This document shows positions 25,409-33,573 of a stretch of DNA of 64,000 bases, piece after piece. The DNA comes from Cyanobacteria bacterium OH_PDB_230 (GTDB lineage: Bacteria > Cyanobacteriota > Vampirovibrionia > Gastranaerophilales > Gastranaerophilaceae). The notes beneath the pieces are model-generated. The model was not told the DNA's origin. It made no database searches and was given only the letters and a program-made list of their open reading frames with translations. Made by a program: the position numbers and the translations under genes. Every line of letters begins with the position of its first letter. Within the stretch, counting starts at the first letter, position 1. The stretch spans positions 496,001 through 560,000 of the forward strand of contig JAEZSO010000002.1 in NCBI GenBank assembly GCA_023421795.1. Reading direction: 5' to 3'.

Positions 25409-27300
25409 TAATAGAAGTCTCCAAGCCCGAATGTAAATGCACCTTTGCTGTTTCCGGTTCCTACATTTGTGAATGGTACGCCGTAATCAAAGCTTAACGG
25501 ACCGATTCCAGGTACGAACAGCCTTACACCTATACCGGCTGAGATGCCGCGTTCGGGTCTGTTATATAGTTTATTTGTTATAGTGCCGTTATAAATTTGC
25601 CCTGCATCAACGAACATTGCGAATTTAACATTGTCAAGGAATGGAGCTTGTTTAATCCTGTCAAGGAAGAAGAATGGAGTTGTCAACTCTGCTGAACCCA
25701 TCATATATCCTTCACCGGTACCTACTCCGCTCATTTTATAACCTCTCATTGAGTATGGACCACCTAAACGGAAAGCCATAACTTCAGGCATTTCGCCGTG
25801 TAATTTGCCGCCCGCTCTTGCTTGAAGAGATAGTGAAGACTTGGTCATAACAGGGAAGTATCTTTTGATTCCTGCGGTAAGTGTTCCGTGAGATGAAGAA
25901 AGGTCGGTCAAGCCAACATTTTCAGACAACCTTAACGTTGCGAATACACCGCTTCTTGGGTTTAGAATATTATCTCTTGTGTCATAGACAAGACTTGGTC
26001 CAAGGGTCGCGAATGTCCCGCCTTTTAATTGTTCCGCTCTTTCTTTTATAGGTATATTATGCTGCTTGTATAAAGAAGCAATTTTTGTAGAGTCGCCCTC
26101 TTTCATTCTTATATGTTCTGCGCCAAGTTTAAATGAACCTGACAGATGTGGATAATTTTTAAACTCCCTAGATACAACAAGTTCGCCACCAAATCTTTGC
26201 TCAATTGCAAGAGGGACTTGGTAGCTGGCAAAATCTCTTCCGAAGGCTTTTACTAACAATGAATTGTCTGTTCCTTTAAATCTCGGTTCAAAGAAGCTCA
26301 CTTCCGCCTGAAGGTTTGTTTGTCTTAGCATCGAGCTGTCAGACAATAATACACCTGTACCGGTCATAAAGTTCAATGATACTCTTTGTCCCATTCCTCT
26401 AAAGTTGTTTTCGGCAAGTCCTACTTGGCCAAATAGTCCTGTAGCAGTATCTACGCCGCCCCCCAACGAAACAGTTGCTGTTCTTTGTTCGTCAAGGGTT
26501 ATTGTTACATCATAAAGACTCGGGTCATCACATTTTTCAATCGTTCTGTTTACGTCTTTAAAAGCCTGGGTTCCGTAAAGCCTCATCAAATCAGCTTTTA
26601 TCGTATTTTCATTATAAACAGTGCCCGGCGCAGAAAGTATATTTCTTTGGACTACAAAGTCTTTTGTTTTGTGGTTTCCTTCAAATTTTATGGAGTTGAT
26701 TTTTCCTTCTGAAATAACGAAATTTATTACTCCGTCAGGATCGTCCTTGACATCGACAACTCTTGCCAGGATGTATCCTTTTGCAGCGTAAAGCTCTTCC
26801 ACATTTGAGATTGCATTGTTAAGGGCGTTTAAATTTTGCGGTTTACTTTCCAAATCCGAGAGGATTTCTATTAATTCACCTGTTGAGACAACACTGTTAC
26901 CCTGTACAGTAATTCCTGTAACGGGAAAATTTTCTTCTACATATATTTTGAGGGTTATATCGTCAGAATCTGTAGATATAGGAACGGCTTTCATCTTGTC
27001 TGAAAAATATCCCATGTTATAAATGCTTTTCAGATTTTCTTGAACCGTATCTCTGCTATATACATCTCCCGGTTGGATTTGTATGTATTTGAGAATTTCA
27101 CTGTTGTTTAGAAGCTGGTTGCCTTCTATCTCAATTTTCTTGATTTTTTTGGTTTTATTTAAAGCTTTATTTTCCTTTAAAACCAGTGATGATCCGTCTG
27201 CTGGCTGGGCTGCAAAAACTGGAGGAATCGTGCAAAAAATTAAGCATCCCCAAATTACATATTTTAACCACTCTATATTAAATTTGTGTCTTAGTTTCAT
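25408..27300 (-). CDS. bamA: Outer-membrane assembly protein BamA/Omp85 with three POTRA domains
   Basis: 630 residues. A signal peptide (to about residue 31, ending VFAAQ) is followed by a polar linker and three POTRA domains at roughly 50-125, 125-200 and 200-280 (IKKIEIEGNQLL, VTGITVQGNSVV, INSIKFEGNHKT). The barrel then runs to the C-terminus, with GGPYSMRGYKMSG carrying the conserved (V/M)RG(F/Y) loop and a C-terminal aromatic (GLGDFY). Its role is insertion of beta-barrel proteins into the outer membrane. Proteobacterial BamA has five POTRAs and ~800 residues; three is the cyanobacterial Omp85 number. This is direct evidence for a diderm cell. It heads the tsaE-tsaB operon. Confidence 0.92.
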   Translation of the reverse strand: MKLRHKFNIEWLKYVIWGCLIFCTIPPVFAAQPADGSSLVLKENKALNKTKKIKKIEIEGNQLLNNSEILKYIQIQPGDVYSRDTVQENLKSIYNMGYFSDKMKAVPISTDSDDITLKIYVEENFPVTGITVQGNSVVSTGELIEILSDLESKPQNLNALNNAISNVEELYAAKGYILARVVDVKDDPDGVINFVISEGKINSIKFEGNHKTKDFVVQRNILSAPGTVYNENTIKADLMRLYGTQAFKDVNRTIEKCDDPSLYDVTITLDEQRTATVSLGGGVDTATGLFGQVGLAENNFRGMGQRVSLNFMTGTGVLLSDSSMLRQTNLQAEVSFFEPRFKGTDNSLLVKAFGRDFASYQVPLAIEQRFGGELVVSREFKNYPHLSGSFKLGAEHIRMKEGDSTKIASLYKQHNIPIKERAEQLKGGTFATLGPSLVYDTRDNILNPRSGVFATLRLSENVGLTDLSSSHGTLTAGIKRYFPVMTKSSLSLQARAGGKLHGEMPEVMAFRLGGPYSMRGYKMSGVGTGEGYMMGSAELTTPFFFLDRIKQAPFLDNVKFAMFVDAGQIYNGTITNKLYNRPERGISAGIGVRLFVPGIGPLSFDYGVPFTNVGTGNSKGAFTFGLGDFY

Positions 27301-27330
27301 ATCCTGCTTACGCTGGTTTACTTTGACAAA

Positions 27331-27359
27331 ATTATAACATACAAAAAAATTTTATTAAA
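27331..27359 (-). promoter_or_regulatory. Candidate bamA operon promoter
   Basis: On minus there is a perfect TATAAT at 27336-27331 and TTTAAT 17 bases upstream (27359-27354). The -10 box lies about 30 bases before the bamA ATG. The -35 match is poor. Confidence 0.35.
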
Positions 27360-27440
27360 ACATGTAAATAGTATGTGGAAGTTGTGACAAATTTAATTTT
27401 TTTTAATTATTCTAATGTTATATAAAATCGGGTGATAAAT

Positions 27441-28103
27441 ATGAAAATTTCTGCTAATTATCTTCATAACATTTCTTTTGGGAAGGTTATTCCTGTAAAG
27501 AAAGTAGTTTTTGACAACGACGGTAAAATTAAAGGTGAGCAAATTACTCTGGATGAATTTTACTCTTCTGAAAGAGAACATGTGGATACCACATGTGATG
27601 AAGAAACTTCAAAAAAAGTCGTTCAGGCATTAAACAGAATTCTTGCAAAAAACGACGGGGCTGAAAAAAGTACGTTTAAAAACGCTTTGAATAATATGAT
27701 AAGAACCGCGTTCGCTCAGGCAGATAAAGATTATAAGATACCTTCCAGACCTATAGAAGGTTCTGAAAACAATCCGGTAAAACCTTCTTATTCAAAACAT
27801 AGAACTTACTTGCTTACAGGTCAGGAAGCTAGAGAATATGCTGCTGCAGGTAAAAATATCGGCGGTGCACGCGCATTAGTGAGAGATTTTAATGAATCTC
27901 AATATGTAATCAATAAATCTCAAAAAGATTTCGCATATGTTGCAAATGAAATAATCTCTGACCCCAAGGCAAGACTAAAAGGTGATTTTGGGCAGAACCT
28001 CGGCATAGTTATTTATGCGGATAAAGTTAATGTTGCACGCAAAGGTTCAAAAGGTGTTAAAACCGAGATAGACATACGTGGAATAGACTTTGAGCCGCTA
28101 TAA
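27441..28103 (+). CDS. Hypothetical protein with ISFG tail
   Basis: 220 residues from the ATG at 27441, which has GGGTGA six bases upstream; the longer frame begins at a GTG at 27432. The N-terminus MKISANYLHNISFGKVIP carries the SFG motif. The rest is a soluble, charged alpha/beta protein with no signal peptide or membrane helix, containing YLLTGQEAREYAAAGKNIGGA near 117-137 and a basic C-terminal strand region. No known domain is recognised. The motif placement matches the other tailed proteins. Confidence 0.5.
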   Translation: MKISANYLHNISFGKVIPVKKVVFDNDGKIKGEQITLDEFYSSEREHVDTTCDEETSKKVVQALNRILAKNDGAEKSTFKNALNNMIRTAFAQADKDYKIPSRPIEGSENNPVKPSYSKHRTYLLTGQEAREYAAAGKNIGGARALVRDFNESQYVINKSQKDFAYVANEIISDPKARLKGDFGQNLGIVIYADKVNVARKGSKGVKTEIDIRGIDFEPL

Positions 28104-28105
28104 AA

Positions 28106-28510
28106 TTAGACAACGCCGACTTTTTTGATTTCTTTTTCTAATTGGTGTTTGTTTATGAATCCCATAAGCTTTTTATTCCAAGGGTTTTTGACCACAGGAA
28201 CTATTTTAAGCCCTAAATTTTTCATTATGGAATAGACTTCATTGATGTCAGACTCCGGATAAGCCATTACACAGCAGTTTTCGTTCTTGATTATGTCGGA
28301 AATTTTTAACCTACCGAACGGGGATGTGTGCTTGAACGGGTTTCTTTTATTCATCAAGTCTTTTACCGTTTTACCTTTTTGAGGTAAGGCAATCTTTTTA
28401 AGACTTACTTTGAGTATTTTAGTAAGTGCAGAGCTTAAGTTATTTTCATAATCAACATATTTAGGGAGTTTAGAGATTAAGTTAGTAACATCGTAAGAGC
28501 AGCCAATCAT
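28106..28510 (-). CDS. CBS-domain-like small protein
   Basis: 134 residues. The C-terminal ~90 residues resemble a CBS repeat pair: TVKDLMNKRNPF, then DINEVYSIMKNLGLKIVPVVKNPWNKKLMGFINKHQLEKE, with the helix-strand-strand-helix pattern of CBS modules that bind adenosyl ligands. The first CBS half is degenerate. AAAGGAG six bases before the ATG is a strong Shine-Dalgarno. It converges with the ISFG-tailed gene, only two bases apart. A regulatory ligand-binding role is possible but not shown. Confidence 0.55.
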   Translation of the reverse strand: MIGCSYDVTNLISKLPKYVDYENNLSSALTKILKVSLKKIALPQKGKTVKDLMNKRNPFKHTSPFGRLKISDIIKNENCCVMAYPESDINEVYSIMKNLGLKIVPVVKNPWNKKLMGFINKHQLEKEIKKVGVV

Positions 28511-28623
28511 ATTTGACTCCTTTATTACTTGTATATATTGTGTTGGGAGAAGATGGTATCAACTGCACTAATCTTGCCATGATATTTTATGTTTTTCTAC
28601 TAGACGGGTGGGTAATATTCTAA

Positions 28624-28653
28624 TTGTTAAGAAATTGATGTTTAATATATAAT
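28624..28653 (+). promoter_or_regulatory. Promoter of hisAIE-hisD
   Basis: TTGTTA at 28624-28629 and TATAAT at 28648-28653 are separated by 18 bases, about 30 bases before the first his ATG. No leader peptide or attenuator was seen. Confidence 0.6.
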
Positions 28654-28684
28654 AAACAAAGTTAGACAAGTAAATGGTGATGAA

Positions 28685-29911
28685 ATGATTATTCCAAGTA
28701 TTGACTTGATGAATGGCAAGGCTGTCCAATTAAAGCAAGGAAAAGAAAAGGTTCTTGAAAGAGAAGACGTTCTAGAGCTTGCTAAATATTATTCTCGTTT
28801 TGGCGAAATAGCTGTGATAGACCTTGATGCAGCTATGGGTAAAGGTGATAACGAAGAGCTGATAAGGAAAATTTGCCAGATAGCCCATTGCAGAGTCGGT
28901 GGTGGAATAAGAGACGTTGATAAAGCAAAAAGAGTTCTTGCAAATGGCGCCAAAAAAATAATTATAGGCACTGCAGCGAATGAAGAGTTTTTATCTAAGC
29001 TCCCTAAAAACAAGGTTATTGTTGCTATCGACGCTAAAAATGGAAAAGTTACGACTGAAGGCTGGACCAAAGAGCTATCTTCTACTCCTGAAGATTTTGT
29101 TAAGAGATTTGACGATTTATGCTCAGGATATTTGTATACAATTGTTGAAAAAGAAGGAATGATGGGCGGCACTGATATTGAAGCCATTAAACACATTCGC
29201 TCTTTAACCAAAAAGGATTTAGTCGCTGCAGGCGGGATTTCAACAGTGGAAGAAATAAAAACGCTTGTTAAAATGGATGTTTCGACTCAATTAGGTATGT
29301 GTATTTATACGGGTGCTGTTAAACTTGAAGATGCTTTCTGTGCGGTGCTTGATTTTGATAAACAAGGCGGTCTGGTTCCTGCAATAGTCCAAGACGTTGA
29401 GACGAAGCAGGTTCTTATGCTTGCTTATTGCAATGAAGAATCTGTGAGAAAGTCTTTAACGCAAGGCCTTGCTACATATTTCAGCCGCTCAAGAAATGAG
29501 CTTTGGACAAAAGGCTTAACGTCAGGAAACACTCAGGAATTAATAAGTGCCAAATTCGACTGCGATCAGGATACTTTACTGTTTAAAGTTAAACAAAAAG
29601 GAAATGCTTGTCACTTGGACAGATTCTCTTGCTTTGAAGACAGAGATTTTTGCATAAATGAGCTTTATAACCTTCTTCTAGATAGAAAAGAAAAACTTCC
29701 CGAGGGTTCTTTTACGACTAAATTATTTAAAAATGAATTTTTCTTGAAAAGAAAAATTATGGAAGAGGCTTTTGAAACTGTTAACTTTGAACAAGGTGAC
29801 GGTTTGGAATGGGAAGCCAGTGATTTGGCGTATTTTGTACTTACCTTGATGGCAAAACATAACATTACCCCGCAAGATATAGTAAGTAACTTAGCTTCAA
29901 GAACAAAATAA
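28685..29911 (+). CDS. HisA-HisI-HisE trifunctional histidine biosynthesis fusion
   Basis: 408 residues joining three enzymes. Residues 1-225 are HisA (ProFAR isomerase, TIM barrel): PSIDLMNGKAVQL with catalytic D7, AIDAKNG with D116, and AAGGIST. Residues 228-320 are HisI (PR-AMP cyclohydrolase): GLVPAIVQD, MLAYCNEESV, ATYFSRSRNELWTKG, and metal-binding DCDQDTLLF. Residues 323-408 are HisE (PR-ATP pyrophosphatase): ELYNLLLDR, KIMEEAFET, EASDLAYFVLTLM. These are three consecutive steps, HisE then HisI then HisA, encoded in reverse order. HisI-HisE fusion is common; adding HisA is unusual. No stop or frameshift separates the parts. hisD follows 15 bases later. Confidence 0.88.
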   Translation: MIIPSIDLMNGKAVQLKQGKEKVLEREDVLELAKYYSRFGEIAVIDLDAAMGKGDNEELIRKICQIAHCRVGGGIRDVDKAKRVLANGAKKIIIGTAANEEFLSKLPKNKVIVAIDAKNGKVTTEGWTKELSSTPEDFVKRFDDLCSGYLYTIVEKEGMMGGTDIEAIKHIRSLTKKDLVAAGGISTVEEIKTLVKMDVSTQLGMCIYTGAVKLEDAFCAVLDFDKQGGLVPAIVQDVETKQVLMLAYCNEESVRKSLTQGLATYFSRSRNELWTKGLTSGNTQELISAKFDCDQDTLLFKVKQKGNACHLDRFSCFEDRDFCINELYNLLLDRKEKLPEGSFTTKLFKNEFFLKRKIMEEAFETVNFEQGDGLEWEASDLAYFVLTLMAKHNITPQDIVSNLASRTK

Positions 29912-29926
29912 TTAAGGCGGAATTAA

Positions 29927-31171
29927 ATGAAAATATTCAATTTGGATAAGCTTTCAGAAGATTTTTTTGAAAAGATTGAATTTGAAAATATAACTTCGGT
30001 TTCGGAAATTATCAAAGATGTTAAATTGAACAAGGATGAGGCTTTAATCCGTTATTCAAAACAATTTGGTGATGGAGAGATTCAGAATATTGAAGTCACA
30101 AAAGAAGAAATTGAAGCCGCTTTGAACAGTCTTGATTCAGAAACTCTTGAAGCCATTAACTTTGCTATATCTAACGTAAAAGAGTTTGCAGAGAAACAAA
30201 TTGATTGCATTAAGAATCTGGATACAAAAGTTGGCAATGCTAAATTGGGGCACAGAGTTGTTCCTGTTGAAAGTGTCGGATGCTATATACCGGGAGGGAA
30301 TTATCCGCTTCCAAGTTCGGCTATTATGACTATTGTTCCGGCCAAAGTTGCAGGTGTTAAAACGGCCATCGCTGTTTCCCCTAAAATTCAGCCTGTTACT
30401 ATTTCTGCTTGTCATTTAGCAGGTGCAGACAAAATTTTTAGAGTTGGAGGCGTCCAGGCCGTTGCCGGTCTTGCTTATGGAACGCAATCGCTTCCAAAAG
30501 TAGATAAGATAGTTGGACCGGGCAATAAGTATGTTACTTCGGCAAAAAAACAAGTCTTTGGAGAATGTGGAATAGACTTTTTGGCAGGCCCTTCAGAAGT
30601 TTTGATTATTGCTGATGAAACGGCAAATCCCGAGTTTGTTGCAGCTGATATGTTGGCTCAGTGTGAACATGATAAAGATGCCAGAGCTTATTTGGTTTGC
30701 TTTAGTGAAAGCTTTGCAAATAAAGTCAAAGGAAAAGCTGAAAAATTTTTAGAAACTTTAGAAACAGCCCAAATTGCAAGGGTTTCTTTTGAAAAATCAT
30801 TCGCTGTTATAGTCAATAGCTTGGATGAAGCTATACAAATTTCGGAAAAGAAGGCGCCTGAACATTTGGAGATATGTTTTGAAGGCGCTGAAAAGTGCAT
30901 AGAAAAATTTAAAAACTACGGTTCATTGTTTGTAGGCAATTATTCAGCGGAAGTCTTTGGAGATTATGTTTCAGGCACAAATCATACACTTCCGACGAAT
31001 CAAGTTGCAAGATATTCCGGTGGCTTGAGTGTTTTTGATTTTGTTAAAGTTCAGACCTACCAGATAATCGATAAATCTAATATTTCGCAGATAGCAAAAA
31101 ACGCTTCTATCTTGTCAGAGAAAGAAGGTCTTTTTGCTCATAAACTAGCTGCAGATATCAGAATTAAGTAA
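29927..31171 (+). CDS. hisD: Histidinol dehydrogenase
   Basis: 414 residues; a zinc enzyme oxidising histidinol to histidine with two NAD+. Motifs: VESVGCYIPGGNYPLPSS near 113-130, VGGVQAVAGLAYGT, VDKIVGPGNKYVTSAKK, DFLAGPSEVLI, ADMLAQCEHD (metal/substrate residues) and KAPEHLEI with the catalytic Glu-His. Length is normal (about 430). AAGGCGG precedes the ATG. Adjacent to the HisA-I-E fusion, it covers the final step. The remaining his genes are not in the window. It overlaps the convergent rhodanese gene by eight bases. Confidence 0.93.
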   Translation: MKIFNLDKLSEDFFEKIEFENITSVSEIIKDVKLNKDEALIRYSKQFGDGEIQNIEVTKEEIEAALNSLDSETLEAINFAISNVKEFAEKQIDCIKNLDTKVGNAKLGHRVVPVESVGCYIPGGNYPLPSSAIMTIVPAKVAGVKTAIAVSPKIQPVTISACHLAGADKIFRVGGVQAVAGLAYGTQSLPKVDKIVGPGNKYVTSAKKQVFGECGIDFLAGPSEVLIIADETANPEFVAADMLAQCEHDKDARAYLVCFSESFANKVKGKAEKFLETLETAQIARVSFEKSFAVIVNSLDEAIQISEKKAPEHLEICFEGAEKCIEKFKNYGSLFVGNYSAEVFGDYVSGTNHTLPTNQVARYSGGLSVFDFVKVQTYQIIDKSNISQIAKNASILSEKEGLFAHKLAADIRIK

Positions 31172-31562
31172 TGGAATCGGTTCTTACTATTTCATAATCA
31201 TGTTCTTTCCAGGATTTGAAGCCGCCTTCAAGTTCAATAGTAGGGAAATAATTTTCTAAAAACACCATAGATGCATTCTTTGCAAGATGACAATGTTGTT
31301 CATAGCAGTATATGATTGTTGGTTTTTCTTTATTTATTAAGTGAAGATTTTCAGCTATGCTTTCTGCTGGGACATGGATTGCAAAAGGAATATGACCTCT
31401 TATATAATCCTCATAAGCTCTTACGTCAACAAGATTGAATGAATCTACATCTTGTTTCATCAATTCATTTAAACTATAGGCAGTTGTTGTATAAGCCAAG
31501 AAATTTTCAAAAAACTTTTTTGCTCTTTCTGTATCTTTTGTTATTGATAAGTATTTAAACAT
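31164..31562 (-). CDS. Rhodanese-like sulfurtransferase domain protein
   Basis: 132 residues from the ATG at 31562, which has AAGGGA seven bases upstream; the longer frame to 31688 would read through an intrinsic terminator. A short helical N-terminus precedes a single rhodanese domain: NLVDVRAYEDYIRGHIPFAIHVPAE, then TIIYCYEQHCHLAKNASMVF with the active-site loop starting at Cys, and LEGGFKSWKEHDYEI at the end. It may carry persulfide sulfur or act as a regulatory binding domain. The active loop (CYEQHC) is not a standard CxxGxR loop, so catalytic activity is uncertain. Confidence 0.75.
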   Translation of the reverse strand: MFKYLSITKDTERAKKFFENFLAYTTTAYSLNELMKQDVDSFNLVDVRAYEDYIRGHIPFAIHVPAESIAENLHLINKEKPTIIYCYEQHCHLAKNASMVFLENYFPTIELEGGFKSWKEHDYEIVRTDSIT

Positions 31563-31625
31563 TTCTAAATCCCTTCTTTCTTCTGTTTTTACAACTACAA
31601 GTTTATGATTTATTAAATAAAAAAA

Positions 31626-31671
31626 AATTACCCTGTTAGTAATATTTCGGGTAATTATTTTTTGTTTTTTT
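31626..31671 (+). terminator. Intrinsic terminator upstream of the pyr promoter
   Basis: An 8-bp stem AATTACCC/GGGTAATT with a 15-base loop is followed by ATTTTTTGTTTTTTT. It would stop read-through from the his genes before the pyr promoter. A run of A on the left makes it possibly active on minus also. Confidence 0.55.
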
Positions 31672-31703
31672 ATCATCCAGTTTAACAATTATTAATTTAT
31701 ATC

Positions 31704-31733
31704 TTGACTTTTATTTTGTGTTTTGTGGATAAT
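31704..31733 (+). promoter_or_regulatory. Promoter of the pyr operon
   Basis: TTGACT at 31704-31709, an 18-base spacer and GATAAT at 31728-31733. RNA would start near 31740, five bases before the leader ORF ATG. It lies between one terminator upstream and an attenuator-like terminator downstream. Confidence 0.65.
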
Positions 31734-31744
31734 ATTAAAAATTA

Positions 31745-31867
31745 ATGAAAGAAAAACATGATATTCAAAGATTTAGAAAACAAAATAATTTATATAAGCT
31801 GAAAAGAAAAAGCATTTGCTTTTTCTTTTTTTTTATTTCTAAAAAGAGAAACCAAAACCAGACTTAA
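31745..31867 (+). CDS. Putative 40-codon pyr leader peptide
   Basis: A short ORF immediately downstream of the pyr promoter. It is basic (KEKHDIQRFRKQ at the start) and has a run of five Phe codons (UUU/UUC) at 26-30. It reads straight through the terminator hairpin at 31802-31834 and stops at 31867, nine bases before the pyrK ATG, so translation could be coupled to pyrK. In the known E. coli pyrBI leader, a 44-codon ORF likewise spans the attenuator and has U-rich stretches where polymerase pauses when UTP is low. The start has no Shine-Dalgarno and would be almost leaderless. The peptide itself probably has no function beyond regulation. Confidence 0.5.
   Translation: MKEKHDIQRFRKQNNLYKLKRKSICFFFFFISKKRNQNQT
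31802..31834 (+). terminator. Attenuator-like terminator in the pyr leader
   Basis: A stem of up to 12 bp, AAAAGAAAAAGC paired with GCTTTTTCTTTT around a four-base loop, is followed by further T. It lies between the pyr promoter and pyrK, inside the leader ORF. Ribosomes following polymerase closely would mask it. Confidence 0.75.
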
Positions 31868-31876
31868 CGAGGGAAG

Positions 31877-32641
31877 ATGTTAAAAGAAAAAATGAAAAAA
31901 ATCCATAAATCAAAAGTAACGAAGATAGAAAAAGTTTCAAGCTCATCTTATTACATAGAGTTTGAAACAGGATATGGATTTAAATCTTCAGCAGGACAAT
32001 ATGTTTCGATACTTTGTGATAATCTCACTTTGAGAAGACCCTTCAGTATTTCTTACAAAGAAGGAAATGTTGTCGGGGTATTGTTTAAGCAAAAAGGTGC
32101 AGGAACCTCATACATAAAGAGTTTGTCGGTTGGCGATCAGGTTGATTTTATAGGGCCTTTAGGTAATGGATTTCATATCTCAAACAAAAAATCTTTATTA
32201 GTAGGAGCGGGCATCGGTGTCGCTCCTATTTTTTATCTCAAAAACGAGTTAGAAAAAGCGAATATCCAAAATCTAACGATAGGTGCTTTTTTAAATAAAG
32301 ACGAAATTCCTTCTTGCATAAAATGCGATAAGATTGTCACGAATGACGGCTCAGAGGGCGATTTTGGAAGCATTATAGATTATTTAGAGTCTTATATTCA
32401 AGAATATCAGCCTGAGGTCATTTATTCTTGCGGACCAAGTGTTGTGCTTAAAAAAGTATCTGAACTTGCGCAAAAGTATTCGGTAGAATCCCAGATGGCT
32501 ATGGAAAAAGTTATGGCTTGCGGAATCGGGGTATGCAGAGGGTGCGTAATCAAGGTCAATAGATCAGGAGTTGTTCAAAATGCAACTATTTGTAAGGACG
32601 GACCTGTATTTGACGGGGGTGAAGTTGTATGGGAGATGTAG
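31877..32641 (+). CDS. pyrK: Dihydroorotate dehydrogenase electron-transfer subunit PyrK
   Basis: 254 residues; the FAD/2Fe-2S subunit that passes electrons from the class 1B PyrD to NAD+. Features: LRRPFSISYKEG (FAD-binding RxYS-type), GPLGNGFHI, LLVGAGIGVAPIFYL (nucleotide-binding), YSCGPSVVLKKV, and the 2Fe-2S cysteines in ACGIGVCRGCVIK plus a later ATICKDGPVF. GAGGGA precedes the ATG and the leader ORF stop is nine bases upstream. It is the first gene of the pyr operon and pairs with pyrD next door. Confidence 0.93.
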   Translation: MLKEKMKKIHKSKVTKIEKVSSSSYYIEFETGYGFKSSAGQYVSILCDNLTLRRPFSISYKEGNVVGVLFKQKGAGTSYIKSLSVGDQVDFIGPLGNGFHISNKKSLLVGAGIGVAPIFYLKNELEKANIQNLTIGAFLNKDEIPSCIKCDKIVTNDGSEGDFGSIIDYLESYIQEYQPEVIYSCGPSVVLKKVSELAQKYSVESQMAMEKVMACGIGVCRGCVIKVNRSGVVQNATICKDGPVFDGGEVVWEM

Positions 32642-32646
32642 CTCAA

Positions 32647-33573
32647 ATGATTGATTTATCTGTAGATTTAAACGGGTTTAAAATCAAAAATCCTATAATG
32701 ACGGCTTCAGGTACTTATGGCTATAACAACGAGTTCGATGAATTTGTGGATGTGAAAAACCTTGGCGCTGTTGTTACAAAAGCTATTACGCTCATGCCAA
32801 GAGAAGGCAACAACCATCAAAGAATCATTGAGGTCTATGGTGGAATGATTAATTCTATTGGCCTTGAGAATGTTGGCATACACGGATTTTTTGAAGAGAA
32901 GTTGCCTGTTTTGCAAAAAGAAAATATTGATTTTGTTGTAAACCTTGCCGGATCTACTCTTGAAGAATATATTGAGCTTGCAAAGCTTTGCCAGAAAAAA
33001 GATATAAAAGCCATAGAGTTAAATGTTTCCTGCCCTAACGTAAAATCAGGCTGTTTAGAATTTGGGGTTGATGAAAGTTCGCTTGCGAAACTAGTTAGTG
33101 CTGTAAGACAGGAATATCAGGGATTTTTAATAGTAAAACTCACTCCAAATGTGACTTCTATAGAAAAGTTGGGGATAGCTGCTCAAAAATCAGGAGCAGA
33201 TGTTATTTCGGCAATAAATACGGTTAAAGGAACAGGCTTAAAGCTTGATTATGTGAACGGTAGGTTCCAAAAAAACATGGTCCAGGGCGGCTTGTCAGGC
33301 AGGGCAATAAAACCTATAGCTCTTTCTATGATTAATCGTTTGTATAACGCGGTTGATATTCCGATAATCGGTATGGGCGGTGTATCGACCTTCAATGATG
33401 TTTTGGAGTTTTTTGCTGTAGGTTCTGACGCGGTTCAGATAGGGACAGCAAATTTCACACATCCTGACATTACTGAGAAAATCCTAAACGAATTAAAAGA
33501 ATTTATGCTTAAAAATAATTTTAAAAACTTATCGGACTTGAAAAAAGAATTAAGAGGAGCAATTTATGGATAA
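32647..33573 (+). CDS. pyrD: Dihydroorotate dehydrogenase, class 1B catalytic subunit
   Basis: 308 residues from the ATG at 32647, whose product IDLSVDLNGFKIKNPIMTASGT matches the family start. An ATG at 32629 overlapping pyrK adds six residues and has GGGGGTG upstream, so it remains possible. FMN TIM barrel: NPIMTASGTYGY, NLAGSTLEEY, ELNVSCPNVKSG with the class 1 catalytic-loop cysteine, VKLTPNVT, GTGLKLDY, and IIGMGGVSTFNDVLEF. It oxidises dihydroorotate to orotate in the cytoplasm, with PyrK delivering electrons to NAD+. Confidence 0.93.
   Translation: MIDLSVDLNGFKIKNPIMTASGTYGYNNEFDEFVDVKNLGAVVTKAITLMPREGNNHQRIIEVYGGMINSIGLENVGIHGFFEEKLPVLQKENIDFVVNLAGSTLEEYIELAKLCQKKDIKAIELNVSCPNVKSGCLEFGVDESSLAKLVSAVRQEYQGFLIVKLTPNVTSIEKLGIAAQKSGADVISAINTVKGTGLKLDYVNGRFQKNMVQGGLSGRAIKPIALSMINRLYNAVDIPIIGMGGVSTFNDVLEFFAVGSDAVQIGTANFTHPDITEKILNELKEFMLKNNFKNLSDLKKELRGAIYG

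Noticed and set aside
31626..31877. PyrR-type attenuation of the pyr operon
   Set aside because: No pyrR gene or PyrR-binding loop is seen; the leader ORF arrangement fits pyrBI-like control better.
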